Notes under the pieces: model-generated | Told to the model about the DNA's origin: nothing | The model's input: only the letters and a program-made list of their open reading frames with translations | Database searches by the model: none | From: Nematostella vectensis | Lineage: Eukaryota > Cnidaria > Anthozoa > Actiniaria > Edwardsiidae | Assembly (NCBI RefSeq): GCF_932526225.1 | Contig: NC_064046.1 | Location: 5,319,306-5,383,305, forward strand | DNA: 64,000 nucleotides | Reading direction: 5' to 3' | In this document: positions 19,981 to 33,616 of the stretch, one piece after another | Layout: each line of letters opens with the position of its first letter | Position numbering within the stretch: the first letter of the stretch is position 1 | Position numbers and translations under genes: made by a program

Positions 19981-22900
19981 GAGTCCTGGCAGGGTCGCTG
20001 ATTTTTGCCTCCTTCTTTTGAATCGGCGAATTGCGTCTGCCAACGTAATGTACTAAAATCGCAATACTACGTCAACGTCGGACTTCTGGCCCAATGGATA
20101 AGGCGCCTGACCACGGATCAGGAGATTCCAGGTTCGAGTCCTGGCAGGGTCGCTGATTTTTGCCTCCTTCTTTTGAATCGGCGAATTGCGTCTGCCAACG
20201 TATATTACTAAGTTCGAAATACTACGTCAAAATCGGCCTTGTTGCCCAATGGATAAGGCGCCTGACTACGGATCAAAAGATTCTAGGTTCGATTCCTGGC
20301 AGGATCGGTGATTTTTGCTTCCTTCTTCTTAATCGTGATAATTTTGTTTGCTCTTCGTCTTTTCTATGATGTAGTGTATAATTTTCCTTATTCGAGTCCC
20401 GGCAGGGTCCCTGTCTTTGCATAATATATGATGTCAACGCTATTTGTTTCACGCGAGGTGATTTACTTATTCCAAAATTACAACATTAATCTCAGCCCTG
20501 TGGCCCAATATAAACGACGCCTGACTACGGATCAGGAGATTCCGTAACATCAGCCCTATGGCCCAATGGATAAGTCCCCTGAATAGGGATCAGGAGATTC
20601 GAGGTTAGAGTCCTGGCAGGGTCTCTGATTTTTGCTTCCTTCTTTTCTATCCTGATCCTTGGCATAATAATTTTACTCCTGGCGATTTGCGTCTGGCAAT
20701 GTGACGTACTAAGTTCGAGATACTACTTTAACGTCGGCCTTGTGGCCCAATGGATAAGGCGCCTGACTACGGATCAGCAGATTCCAGGTTCGAGTCCTGG
20801 CAGGGTCGCTGGTTTTGCCTCGATTTTTTCTTATAGTGATTATTTCGATTTCTGTTAGTCTTTTCTATGATGTAAAGTATAATTTTTCAGGTTAAAGTGC
20901 TGGTAGGGTCGCCGTCTTTGTATAATATTTTGGGCTATTTGCTACGGGCAATGTGACGTACTAATTACAAGTTTACAACAGTAACCTCGGCCCTGTGGCC
21001 CAATGGATAAGTGGCCTTACTACGGATCAGGAGATTCGAGGTTAGAGTCCTGGCAGGGTCTCTGATTTTTGCTTCCTTCTTTTCTATCCTGATCCTTGGC
21101 ATAATAATTTTACTTCCGCCTGACTACGGATCAGGAGATTCCAGGTTCGAGTCCTGGCAGGGTATCTGATTTTTGCTTCCTTCTTTTCTATCCTGATCCT
21201 TGGCATAATAATTTTACTTCCGCCTGAGTACGGATCAGGAGATTCCAGGTTCGAGTCCTGGCAGGGTCGCTGATTTTTGCCTCGATTTTTTTCTTAGTGG
21301 CCTGACTACGGATCAGGAGATTCCAGGTTAGAGTCCTGACAGGGTCTCTGATTTTTACTTCCTTCTTTTCTATACTGATCCTTGTTATAAAATTTTACTC
21401 CTAGCTATTTGCGTCTGCCAATGGGACGTACTAAGTTCAAGAATTTACTTCAACGTCGGCCTTGTGGCCCAATGGATAAGTCGCCTGACAACGGATCAGG
21501 AGATTCCAGGTTCGACTCCTGGCAGGGTCGCTGATTTTTGACTTGTTCGTTTGAATCGGCGATTTGCGTCTGCCAACGTGATGTACTAAGTTCGAAATTT
21601 TACGTCAACGTCGGACTTCTGGCCCAATGGATAAGGCGCCTGACGACGGATCAGGAGATTCCAGGTTCGAGTCCTGACAGGGTAGCTGATTTTTGCCTCC
21701 TTCTTTTGAATCGGCGAATTGCGTCTGCCAACGTAATTTACTAAGTTCGAAATACTACGTCAACATCGGCGTTGTGGCCCAATGGATAAGGCGCCTCACT
21801 ACGGATTAGGAGATTCTAGGTTTGAGTCCTGACAGGATTGCTAATTTTTGCTTCCTTCTTCTTAATCGTGATAATTTTGTTAGCTGTTCGTTTTTTCTAT
21901 GATGTAGTGTATAATTTTTCTTGTTCGAATCCCGGCAGGGTCCCTGTCTTTGCATAATATTTGATGTCAACGCTATTTGTTTCACGCGAGGTGATTTACT
22001 TATTCCAAAATTACAACATTAATTCCAGCCCTGTGGCCCAATATATACGACGCCTGACTACGGATCAGGAGATTCCGTAACATCAGCCCTATTCCCCAAT
22101 GAATAAGTCGCCTGATTAGGGATCAGGAGATTCGAGGTTAGTGTCCTGGCAGGGTCGCTGATTTTTGCCTCCTTCTTTTGAATCGGCGAATTGCGTCTGC
22201 CAACGTAATTTACTAAGTTCGAAATACTACGTCAACATCGGCCTTGTTGCCCAATGGATATGGCGCCTGAATAGGGATTAGGAGCTTCGAGGTTAGAGTC
22301 CTGGCAGGGTCTCTGATTTTTTCTTCCTTCTTTTCTATCCTGATCCTTGGCATAATAATTTTACTCCTGGCGATTTGCTGGCAATGTGACGTACTAAGTT
22401 CGAGATACTACTTTAACGTCGGCCTTGTGGCCCAATGGATAAGGCGCCTGACTACGGATCAGGAGATTACAGATTCGAGTTCTAGCAGGGTCGCTGGTTT
22501 TGCCTCGATTTTTTCTTATAGTGATTATTTCGATTTCTGTTAGTCTTTTCTATTATGTAAAGTATAATTTTTCAGGTTAAAGTGCTGGTAGGGTCGCCGT
22601 CTTTGTATAATATTTTGGGCTATTTGCTACGGGCAATGTGACGTACTAATTACAAGTTTACAACAGTACCCTCGGCCCTGTGGCCCAATGGATAAGTGGC
22701 CTTACTACGGATCAGGAGATTCGAGGTTAGAGTCCTGGCAGGGTCTCTGATTTTTGCTTCCTTCTTTTCTATCCTGATCCTTGGCATAATAATTTTACTT
22801 CCGCCTGACTAAGGATCAGGAGATTCCAGGTTCGAGTCCTGGCAGGGTCGCTGCTTTTTTACTAGTTCTTTTGAATCGGCGATTTGCGTCTGGCAATGTG

Positions 22901-24397
22901 ACGTACTAAGTTCGAGATACTACTTTAACGTCGACCTTGTGGCCCAATGGATAAGGCGCCTGACTACGGATCAGGAGATTCCAGGTTCGAGTCCTGGCAG
23001 GGTCGCTGGTTTTGCCTCGATTTTTTCTTATAGTGATTATTTCGATTTCTGTTAGTCTTTTCTATGATGTAAAGTATAATTTTTCAGGTTAAAGTGCTGG
23101 TAGGGTCGCCTTCTTTGTATAATATTTTGGGCTATTTGCTACGGGCAATCTGACGTACTAATTACAAGTTTACAACAGTAACCTCGGCCCTGTGGCCCAA
23201 TGGATAAGTGGCCTTACTACGGATCAGGAGATTCGAGGTTAGAGTCCTGGCAGGGTCTCTGATTTTTGCTTCCTTCTTTTCTATCCTGATCCTTGGCATA
23301 ATAATTTTACTTCCGCCTGACTACGGATCAGGAGATTCCAGGTTCGAGTCCTGGCAGGGTCGCTGATTTTTGCCTCGATTTTTTCTTAGTGGCCTGACTA
23401 CGGATCAGGAGATTCGAGGTTAGAGTCCTGGCAGGGTCTCTGATTTTTACTTCCTTCTTTTGGATACTGATCCTTGGCATAAAAATTTTACTCCTGGCGA
23501 TTTGCGTCTGCCAATGGTACGTACTAAGTTCGAGAATTTACTTCAACGTTGGCCTTGAGGCCCAATGGAAAGGGCGCCTGACTACGGATCAGGAGATTCC
23601 AGGTTTGAGTCCTGCCAGGGTCGCTGATTTTTGCCTCGTGTTTTTTTTCTTATAGTTATTATTTCGATTATTTTGAGTCGTTCTTTTGAATCGGCGATTT
23701 GCGTCTGCCAATGTGATGTACTAAGTTCAAAATACTACGTCAACGTCGGCCTTGTGGCCCAATGGATAAGGTGCCTGACTACGGATCAGGAGATTCGAGG
23801 TTAGAGTCCTGGCAGGGTCTCTGATTTTTTCTTCCTTCTTTTTGATCGTGATAATTTTGTTTCTGTTCGTCTTTTCTATGTTGTAGTGAATAATTTTCCT
23901 TGTTCGAATCCCGGCAGGGTCCCTGTCTTTGCATAATATTTGATGTCAACGCTATTTGTTTCACGCGAGGTGATTTACTTATTCCAAAATTACAACATTT
24001 ACCTCATCCCTGTGGCCCAATATATACGACGCCTGACTACAGATCAGGAGATTCCAGGTTCGAGTCCTGGCAAGGTAGCTGATTTTTGCCTACTTCTTTT
24101 GAATCGGCGAATTGCGTCTGCCAACGTACATTACTAAGTTCGAAATACTACGTCAACATCGGCCTTGTTGCCGAATGGATAAGGCGCCTGAATAGGGATC
24201 AGGAGCTTCGAGGTTAGAGTCCTGGCAGGGTCTCTGATTTTTTCTTCCTTCTTTTCTATTCTGATCCTTGGCATAATAATTTTACTCCTGGCGATTTGCG
24301 TCTGGCAATGTGACGTACTAAGTTCGAGATACTACTTTAACGTCGGCCTTGTGGCCCAATGGATAAGGCGCCTGACTACGGATCAGGAGATTCCAGT
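19975..24397 (+). repeat. 4.4-kb block, second copy
   Basis: Partner of 14937-19359. The 19360-19974 gap between copies matches 25797-26411 instead, so the block was not formed by one simple tandem event. Confidence 0.87.
22933..23005 (+). tRNA. tRNA-Arg(ACG), GACC type
   Basis: Identical 73 nt to 17895-17967, in the second 5,038-bp-offset block. Confidence 0.95.
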
Positions 24398-24538
24398 TCG
24401 AGTTTTTTCTATGATGTAGTGTATATTTTTCCTTGTTCGAATCCCGGCAGGGTCCCTGTCTTTGCATAATATTTGATGTCAACGCTATTTGTTTCACGCG
24501 AGGTGATTTACTTATTCCAAAATTACAACATTAATTCC

Positions 24539-24579
24539 AGCCCTGTGGCCCAATATATACGACGCCTGACTACGGATTT
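24539..24579 (+). pseudogene. tRNA 5' part fused to a T9 tract
   Basis: The class C sequence ends at CTACGGA and is followed by nine T and a type I spacer (GCCTCCTTC). The join removes the 3' half and the next unit's 5' sequence. I saw this junction only once. Confidence 0.7.
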
Positions 24580-25044
24580 TTTTTTGCCTCCTTCTTTTGA
24601 ATCGGCGAATTGCGCCTGCTAACGTACATTACTAAGTTCGAAATACTACATCAACATCGGCCTTGTTGCCCAATGGATAAGGCGCCTGACTACGGATCTG
24701 GAGATTCTAGGTTCGATGTCTGGCAGGATCGCTGATTTTTGCTTCCTTCTTCTTAATCGTGATAATTTTGTTTGCTGTTCGTCTTTTCAATGATGTAGTG
24801 TATAATTTTCCTTGTTCGAGTCCCGGCAGGGTCCCTGTCTTTGAAAAATATTTGATGTCAACGCGAGGTTATTTACTTATTCCAAAATTACAACATTAAC
24901 CTCAGCCCTGTGGCCCAATATAAACGACGCCTGACTACGGATCAGGAGATTCCGTAACATCAGCCCTATGGCCCAATGGATAAGTCGCCTGAATAGGGAT
25001 CAGGAGATTCGAAGTTAGAGTCCTGGCAGGGTCTCTTATTTTTT

Positions 25045-26417
25045 CTTCGTTCTTTTCTATCCTGATCCTTGGCATAATAATTTTACTCCTGGCGATTTGC
25101 GTTTGGCAATGTGACGTACTAAGTTCGGAATACTACGTCAACGTCGGCCTTGTGGCCCAATGGATAAGGTGCCTGACTACGGATCAGGAGATTCGAGGTT
25201 AGAGTCCTGGCAGGGTCTCTGATTTTTACTTCCTTCTTTTTGATCGTGATAATTTTGTTTGCTGTTCGTCTTTTCTATGATGTAGTGAATAATTTTCCTT
25301 GTTCGAATCCCGGCAGGGTACCTGTCTTTGCATAATATTTGATGTCAACGCTATTTGTTTCACGCGAGGTGATTTACTTATTCCAAAATTACAACATTTA
25401 CCTCATCCCTGTGGCCCAATATATACGACGCCTGACTACAGATCAGGAGATTCCAGGTTCCAGTCCTGGCAGGGTCGCTGATTTTTGCCTCCTTCTTTTG
25501 AATCGGCGAATTGCGTCTGCCAACGTAATTTACTAAGTTCGAAATACTACGTCAACATCGGCCTTGTTGCCCAATGGATAAGGCGCCTGAATAGGGATTA
25601 GGAGCTTCGAGGTTAGAGTCCTGGCAGGGTCTCTGATTTTTTCTTCCTTCTTTTCTATCCTGATCCTTGGCATAATAATTTTACTCCTGGCGATTTGCGT
25701 CTGGCAATGTGACGTACTAAGTTCGAGATACTACTTTAACGTCGGCCTTGTGGCCCAATGGATAAGGCGCCTGACTACGGATCAGGAGATTCCAGGTTCG
25801 AGTCCTAGCAGGGTTACTGGTTTTGCCTCGATTTTTTCTTATAGTGATTATTTCGATTTCTGTTAGTCTTTTCTATGATGTAAAGTATAATTTTTAAGGT
25901 TAAAGTGCTGGTAGGGTCGCCGTCTTTGTATAATATTTTGGGCTATTTGCTACGGGGAATGTGACGTACTAATTACAAGTTTACAACAGTAACCTCGGCC
26001 CTGTGGCCCAATGGATAAGTGGCCTTACTACGGATCAAGAGATTCGAGGTTAGAGTCCTGGCAGTGTCTATGATTTTTGCTTCCTTCTTTTCTATCCTTA
26101 TCCTTGGCATAATAATTTTACTTCCGCCTGACTACGGATCAGGAGATTCCAGGTTCGAGTCCTGGCAGGGTCGCTGATTTTTGCCTCGATTTTTTCTTAG
26201 TGGCCTGACTACGGATCAGGAGATTCGAGGTTAGAGTGCTGGCAGGGTCTCTGATTTTTACTTCCTTCTTTTCTATACTGATCCTTGGCATAAAAATGTT
26301 ACTCCTGGCGATTTGCGTCTGCCAATGGGACGTACTAAGTTCGAGAATTTACTTCCACGTCGGCCTTGTGGCCCAATGGATAAGGCGCCTGACTACGGAT
26401 CAGGAAATTAAAGGTTC
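25045..26417 (+). repeat. 1.3-kb block, copy 2 of 3
   Basis: Differs from copy 1 by a 1-bp indel (TTTGCTGTTCG against TTTCTGTTCG) and scattered changes. Its right edge lies in the tRNA at 26362. Confidence 0.8.
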
Positions 26418-27017
26418 GAGTCCTGGCAGGGTCGCTGATTTTTGCCTCCTTCTTTTGAATCGGCGAATTGCGTCTGCCAACGTAATTTTCTAAGTTCGAA
26501 ATACTACGTCAACATCTGCCTTGTGGCCCAATGGATAACTCGCCTGACTACGGATTAGGAGATTCTAGGTTTGAGTCCTGACAGGATTGCTAATTTTTGC
26601 TTCCTTCTTCTTAATCGTGATAATTTTGTTAGCTGTTCGTTTTTTCTATGATGTAGTGTATAATTTTCCTTATTCGAGTCCCGGGAGGGTCCCTGTCTTT
26701 GCATAATATTTGATGTCAACGCTATTTGTTTCACGCGAGGTGATTTACTTATTCCAAAATTACAACATTAACCTCAGCCCTGTGGCGCAATATAAACGAC
26801 GCCTGACTACGGATCAGGAGATTCCGTAACATCAGCCCTATGGCCCAATGGATAAGTCGCCTGAATAGGGATCAGGAGATTCGAGGTTAGAGTCCTGGCA
26901 GGGTCTCTGATTTTTTCTTCCTTCTTTTCTATCCTGATCCTTGGCATAATAATTTTACTCCTGGCGATTTGCGTCTGGCAATGTGACGTACTAAGTTCGA
27001 GATACTACTTAAACGTC

Positions 27018-27090
27018 GGCCTTGTGGCCCAATGGATAAGGCGCCTGACTACGGATCAGGAGATTCCAGGTTCGAGTCCTGGCAGGGTCG
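27018..27090 (+). tRNA. tRNA-Arg(ACG), GGCC type
   Basis: Consensus copy. Its counterpart in the first block was lost in forming the 6684 chimera. Confidence 0.9.
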
Positions 27091-27889
27091 CTGGTTTTGA
27101 CTCGATTTTTTCTTATAGTGATTATCTCGATTTCTGTTAGTCTTTTCTATGATGTAAATTATAATTTTTCAGGTTAAAGTGCTGGTAGGGTCGCCGTCTT
27201 TGTATAATATTTTGGGCTATTTGCTACGGGCAATGTGACGTACTAATTACAAGTTTACAACAGTAACCTCGGCCCTGTGGCCCAATGGATAAGTGGCCTT
27301 ACTACGGATCAGGAGATTCGAGGTTAGAGTCCTGGCAGGGTCTCTGATTTTTGCTTCATTCTTTTCTATCCTGATCCTTGGCATAATAATTTTACTTCTG
27401 GCGATTTGCGTCTGGCAATGTGACGTACTAAGTTAGAGATACTACTTTAACGTCGGCCTTGTGGCCCAATGGATAAGGCGCCTGACTACGGATCAGGAGA
27501 TTCCAGTTCGAGTTTTTTCTATGATGTAGTGTATATTTTTCCTAGTTCGAATCCCGGCAGGGTCCCTGTCTTTGCATAATATTTGATGTCAACGCTATTT
27601 GTTTCACGCGAGGTGATTTACTTATTCCAAAATTACAACATTAATTCCAGCCCTGTGGCCCAATATATACGACGCCTGACTACGGATCAGGAGATTCCGT
27701 AACATCAGCTCTATGGCCCAATGGATAAGTCGCCTGATTAGGGATCAGGAGATTCGAGGTTAGAGTCCTGGCAGGGTCTCTGATTTTTGCTTCCTTCTTT
27801 TCTATCCTGATCCTTGGCATAATAATTTTACTCCTGGCGATTTGCGTCTCGCAATGTGCGTACTAAGTTCGAAACACTACATCAACGTC

Positions 27890-27962
27890 GACCTTGTGGC
27901 CCAATGGATAAGGCGCTTGACTACGGATCAGGAGATTCCAGGTTCGAGTCCTGGCAGGGTCG
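27890..27962 (+). tRNA. tRNA-Arg(ACG), GACC type
   Basis: Paralogue of 7556-7628, same CTTGA stem. Confidence 0.92.
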
Positions 27963-28545
27963 CTGATTTTTGCCTCCTTCTTTTGAATCGGCGAATTGCG
28001 TCTGCCAACGTAATTTACTAAGTTCGAAATACTACGTCAACATCGGCCTTGTGGCCCAATGGATAAGGCGCCTGACTACGGATCAGGAGATTCTAGGTTT
28101 GAGTCCTGACAGGATTGCTAATTTTTGCTTCCTTCTTCTTAATCGTGATAATTTTGTTAGCTGTTCGTTTTTTCTATGATGTAGTGTATAATTTTCCTTA
28201 TTCGAGTCCCAGGAGGGTCCCTGTCTTTGCATAATATTTGATGTCAACGCTATTTGTTTCACGCGAGGTGATTTACTTATTCCAAAATTACAACATTAAC
28301 CTCAGCCCTGTGGCCCAATATAAACGACGCCTGACTACGGATCAGGAGATTCCGTAACATCAGCCCTATGGCCCAATGGATAAGTCGCCTGAATAGGGAT
28401 CAGGAGATTCGAGGTTAGAGTCCTGGCAGGGTCTCTGATTTTTTCTTCCTTCTTTTCTATCCTGATCCTTGGCATAATAATTTTACTCCTGGCGATTTGC
28501 GTCTGGCAATGTGACGTACTAAGTTCGAGATACTACTTTAACGTC

Positions 28546-28618
28546 GGCCTTGTGGCCAAATGGATAAGGCGCCTGACTACGGATCAGGAGATTCCAGGTT
28601 CGAGTCCTGGCAGGGTCG
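28546..28618 (+). tRNA. tRNA-Arg(ACG), A13 variant
   Basis: Paralogue of 8212-8284. Confidence 0.82.
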
Positions 28619-29572
28619 CTGGTTTTGCCTCGATTTTTTCTTATAGTGATTATTTCGATTTCTGTTAGTCTTTTCTATGATGTAAAGTATAATTTTTCAG
28701 GTTAAAGTGCTGGTAGGGTCGATGTCTTTGTATAATATTTTGGGCTATTTGCTACGGGCAATGTGACGTACTAATTACAAGTTTACAACAGTAACCTCGG
28801 CCCTGTGGCCCAATGGATAAGTGGCCTTACTACGGATCAGGAGATTCGAGGTTAGAGTCCTGGCAGGGTCTCTGATTTTTGCTTTCTTCTTTTCTATCCT
28901 GATCCTTGGCATAATAATTTTACTTCTGGCGATTTGCGTCTGGCAATGTGACGTACTAAGTTAGAGATACTACTTTAACGTCGGCCTTGTGGCCCAATGG
29001 ATAAGGCGCCTGACTACGGATCAGGAGATTCCAGTTCGAGTTTTTTCTATGATGTAGTGTATATTTTTCCTAGTTCGAATCCCGGCAGGGTCCCTGTCTT
29101 TGCATAATATTTGATGTCAACGCTATTTGTTTCACGCGAGGTGATTTACTTATTCCAAAACTACAACATTAATTCCAGCCCTGTGGCCCAATATATACGA
29201 CGCCTGACTACGGATCAGGAGATTCCGTAACATCAGCTCTATGGCCCAATGGATAAGTCGCCTGATCAGGGATCAGGAGATTCGAGGTTAATGTCCTGGC
29301 AGGGTCTCTGATTTTTGCTTCCTTCTTTTCTATCCTGATCCTTGGCATAATAATTTTACTCCTGGCGATTTGCGTCTCGCAATGTGCGTACTAAGTCCGA
29401 AATACTACTTTAACGTCGTCCTTGTGGCCCAATGGATAAGGCGCCTGACTACGGATCAGGAGATTCCAGGTTCTAGTCCTGGCAGGGTCGCTGATTTTTT
29501 CCTCGTTTTTTTGAATCGGCGATTTGCGTCTGCCAATGTGATGTACTAAGTTGGAAATACTACATCAACGTC

Positions 29573-29645
29573 GACCTTGTGGCCCAATGGATAAGGCGCC
29601 TGACTACGGATCAGGAGATTCCAGGTTCGAGTCCTGACAGGGTCG
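29573..29645 (+). tRNA. tRNA-Arg(ACG), GACC type
   Basis: Paralogue of 9239-9311 with the C-A outer T-stem pair. Confidence 0.82.
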
Positions 29646-30581
29646 CTGATTTTTGCCTCCTTCTTTTGAATCGGCGAATTGCGTCTGCCAACGTAATTAA
29701 CTAAGTTCGAAATACTACGTCAACATCGGCCTTGTGGCCCAATGGATAAGGCGCCTGACTACGGATTAGGAGATTGTAGGTTTGAGTCCTGACAGGATTG
29801 CTAATTTTTGCTTCCTTCTTCTTAATCGTGATAATTTTGTTAGCTGTTCGTTTTTTCTATGATGTAGTGTATAATTTTTCTTGTTCGAATCCCGGCAGGG
29901 TCCCTGTCTTTGCATAATATTTGATGTCAACGCTATTTGTTTCACGCGAGGTGATTTACTTATTCCAAAATTACAACATTAATTCCAGCCCTGTGGCCCA
30001 ATATATACGACGCCTGACTACGGATCAGGAGATTCCGTAACATCAGCCCTATGGCCCAATGGATAAGTCGCCTGATTAAGGATCAGGAGATTCGAGGTTA
30101 GTGTCCTGGCAGGGTCTCTGATTTTTGCTTCCTTTTTTTCTATCCTGATCCTTGGCATAAAAAGTTTACTCCTGGCGATTTGCGTCTGCCAATGTGAGGT
30201 ACTAACTTCGAGAATTTACTTCAACGTCGGCCTTGAGGCCCAATGGAAAGGGCGCCTGACTACGGATCAGGAGATTCCAGGTTTGAGTCCTGGCAGGGTC
30301 GCTGATTTTTGCCTCGTGTTTTTTTTTCTTATAGTTATTATTTCGATTATTTTGAGTCGTTCTTTTGAATCGGCGATTTGCGTCTGCCAATGTGATGTAC
30401 TAAGTTCGAAATACTACGTCAACGTCGGCCTTGTGGCCCAATGGATAAGGTGCCTGACTACGGATCAGGAGATTCGAGGTTAGAGTCCTGGCAGGGTCCC
30501 TAATTTTTGCCTCGTTCTTTTGAATCGGCGATTTGCGTCTGCCAACATGATGTACTAAGTTCGAAATACTACGTCGACGTC

Positions 30582-30654
30582 GGCCTTGGGGCCCAATGGA
30601 TAAGGCGCCTGACTACGGATCAGGAGATTCCAGGTTCGAGTCCTGGCAGGGTCG
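30582..30654 (+). tRNA. tRNA-Arg(ACG), G8 variant
   Basis: Paralogue of 10248-10320. Confidence 0.72.
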
Positions 30655-30736
30655 CTGATTTTTGCCTCCTTCTTTTGAATCGGCGAATTGCGTCTGCCAA
30701 CGTAATGTACTAAGCTTGAAATACTACATCAACGTC

Positions 30737-30809
30737 GACCTTGTGGCCCAATGGATAAGGCGTCTGACTACGGATCAGGAGATTCCAGGTTCGAGTCCTG
30801 GCAGGGTCG
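30737..30809 (+). tRNA. tRNA-Arg(ACG), GACC type with TCTGA stem
   Basis: Paralogue of 10403-10475, including the interrupted T-run CTGATTTGTGCC. Confidence 0.92.
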
Positions 30810-31392
30810 CTGATTTGTGCCTCCTTCTTTTGAATCGGCGAGTTGCGTCTGCCAACGTAATGTACTAAAATCGAAATACTACGTCAAGATCGGCCGTGTG
30901 GCCCAATGGATAAGGCGCCTGACTACGGATTAGGAGATTCTAGGTTTGAGTCCTGACAGGATTGCTAATTTTTGCTTCCTTCTTCTTAATCGTGATAATT
31001 TTGTTAGCTGTTCGTTTTTTCTATGATGTAGTGTATAATTTTCCTTATTCGAGTCCCGGGAGGGTCCCTGTCTTTGCATAATATTTGATGTCAACGCTAT
31101 TTGTTTCACGCGAGGTGATTTACTTATTCCAAAATTACAACATTAACCTCAGCCCTGTGGCCCAATATAAACGACGCCTGACTACGGATCAAGAGATTCC
31201 GTAACATCAGCCCTATGGCCCAATGGATAAGTCGCCTGAATAGGGATCAGGAGATTCGAGGTTAGAGTCCTGGCAGGGTCTCTGATTTTTTCTTCCTTCT
31301 TTTCTATCCTGATCCTTGGCATAATAATTTTACTCCTGGCGATTTGCGTCTGGCAATGTGACGTCCTAAGTTCGAGATACTACTTTAACGTC

Positions 31393-31465
31393 GGCCTTGT
31401 GGCCCAATGGATAAGGCGCCTGACTACGGATCAGGAGATTCCAGGTTCGAGTCCTGGCAGGGTCG
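31393..31465 (+). tRNA. tRNA-Arg(ACG), GGCC type
   Basis: Consensus copy with type III spacer downstream (GATGGTTTTGCC). Confidence 0.9.
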
Positions 31466-32641
31466 ATGGTTTTGCCTCGATTTTTTCTTATAGTGATTAT
31501 TTCGATTTCTGTTAGTCTTTTCTATGATGTAAAGTATAATTTTTCAGGTTAAAGTGCTGGTAGGGTCGCCGTCTTTGTATAATATTTTGGGCTATTTGCT
31601 ACGGGCAATGTGACGTACTAATTACAAGTTTACAACAGTAACCTCGGCCCTGTGGCCCAATGGATAAGTGGCCTTACTACGGATCAGGAGATTCGAGGTT
31701 AGAGTCCTGGCAGGGTCTCTGATTTTTGCTTTCTTCTTTTCTATCCTGATCCTTGGCATAATAATTTTACTTCTGGCGATTTGCGTCTGGCAATGTGACG
31801 TACTAAGTTAGAGATACTACTTTAACGTCGGCCTTGTGGCCCAATGGATAAGGTGCCTGACTACGGATCAGGAGATTCCAGTTCGAGTTTTTTCTATGAT
31901 GTAGTGTATATGTTTCCTAGTTCGAATCCCGGCAGGGTCCCTGTCTTTGCATAATATTTGATGTCAACGCTATTTGTTTCACGCGAGGTGATTTACTTAT
32001 TCCAAAATTACAACATTAATTCCAGCCCTGTGGCCCAATATATACGACGCCTGACTACGGATCAGGAGATTCCAGGTTCGAGTCCTAGCAGGGTTGCTGG
32101 TTTTGCCTCGATTTTTTCTTATTGTGATTATTTCGATTTCTGTTAGTCTTTTCTATGATGTAAAGTATAATTTTTCAGGTTAAAGTGCTGGTAGGGTCGC
32201 CGTCTTTGTATAATATTTTGGGCTATTTGCTACGGGCAATGTGACGTACTAATTACAAGTTTACAACAGTAACCTCGGCCCTGTGGCCCAATGGATAAGT
32301 GGCCTTACTACGGATCAGGAGATTCGAGGTTAGAGTCCTGGCAGGGTCTATGATTTTTGCTTCCTTCTTTTCTATCCTTATCCTTGGCATAATAATTTTA
32401 CTTCCGCCTGACTACGGATCAGGAGATTCCAGGTTCGAGTCCTGTCAGGGTCGCTGATTTTTGCCTCGATTTTTTCTTAGTGGCCTGACTACGGATCAGG
32501 AGATTCGAGGTTAGAGTACTGTCAGGGTCTCTGATTTTTACTTCCTTCTTTTCTATACTGATCCTTGGCATAAAAATGTTACTCCTGGTGATTTGCGTCT
32601 GCCAATGGGACGTACTAAGTTCGAGAATTTACTTCAACGTC

Positions 32642-32714
32642 GGCCTTGTGGCCCAATGGATAAGGCGCCTGACTACGGATCAGGAGATTCCAGGTTCGAG
32701 TCCTGGCAGGGTCG
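32642..32714 (+). tRNA. tRNA-Arg(ACG), GGCC type
   Basis: Consensus copy in a block that recurs at 59301 (offset 26,659). Confidence 0.9.
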
Positions 32715-33543
32715 CTGATTTTTGACTAGTTCTTTTGAATCGGCGATTTGCGTCTGCCAACGTGATGTACTAAGTTCGAAATTTTTCGTCAACGTCGGAC
32801 TTCTGGCCCAATGGATAAGGCGCCTGACTACGGATCAGGAGATTCCAGGTTCGAGTCCTGGCAGGGTCGCTGCTTTTTTACTCGTTCTTTTGAATCGGCG
32901 ATTTGCGTCTGGCAATGTGACGTACTAAGTTCGAGATACTACTTTAACGTCGACCTTGTGGCCCAATGAATAAGCCGCCTGACTACGGATCAGGAGATTC
33001 CAGGTTCGAGTCCTGGCAGGGTCGCTGGTTTTGCCTCGATTTTTTCTTATAGTGATTATTTCGATTTCTGTTAGTCTTTTCTATGATGTAAAGTATAATT
33101 TTTCAGGTTAAAGTGCTGGTAGGGTCGCCGTCTTTGTATAATATTTTGGGCTATTTGCTACGGGATATGTGACGTACTAATTACAAGTTTACAACAGTAA
33201 CCTCGGCCCTGTGGCCCAATGGATAAGTGGCCTTACTACGGATCAGGAGATTCGAGGTTAGAGTCCTGGCAGGGTCTCTGATTTTTGCATCCTTCTTTTC
33301 TATCCTGATCCTTGGCATAATAGTTTTACTTCTGGCGATTTGCGTCTGGCAATGTGACGTACTAAGTTCGAGATACTACTGTAGCGTCGGCCTTGTGGCC
33401 CAATGGATAAGGCGCCTGACTACGGATCAGGAGATTCCAGGTTCGAGTCCTGGCAGGGTAGCTGCTTTTTTACTCGTTCTTTTGAATCAGCGATTTGCGT
33501 CTGCAAACGTAATGTACTATATTCGAAATTCTACGTCAACATC

Positions 33544-33616
33544 GGCCTTGTGGCCCAATGGATAAGGCGCCTGACTACGGATCAGGAGATTCCAGGTTCG
33601 AGCCCTGGCAGGGTCG
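33544..33616 (+). tRNA. tRNA-Arg(ACG), C60 variant
   Basis: Consensus except T60 to C (TTCGAGC); stems unaffected. Confidence 0.85.

Larger units (their letters stand above)
26427..32073 (+). repeat. Segmental block, second copy (partner 6277-11739)
   Basis: Carries the 184-bp unit missing from the first copy, including the intact gene at 27018. The right edge joins to AGGTTCGAGTCCTAGC at 32074. Confidence 0.9.
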
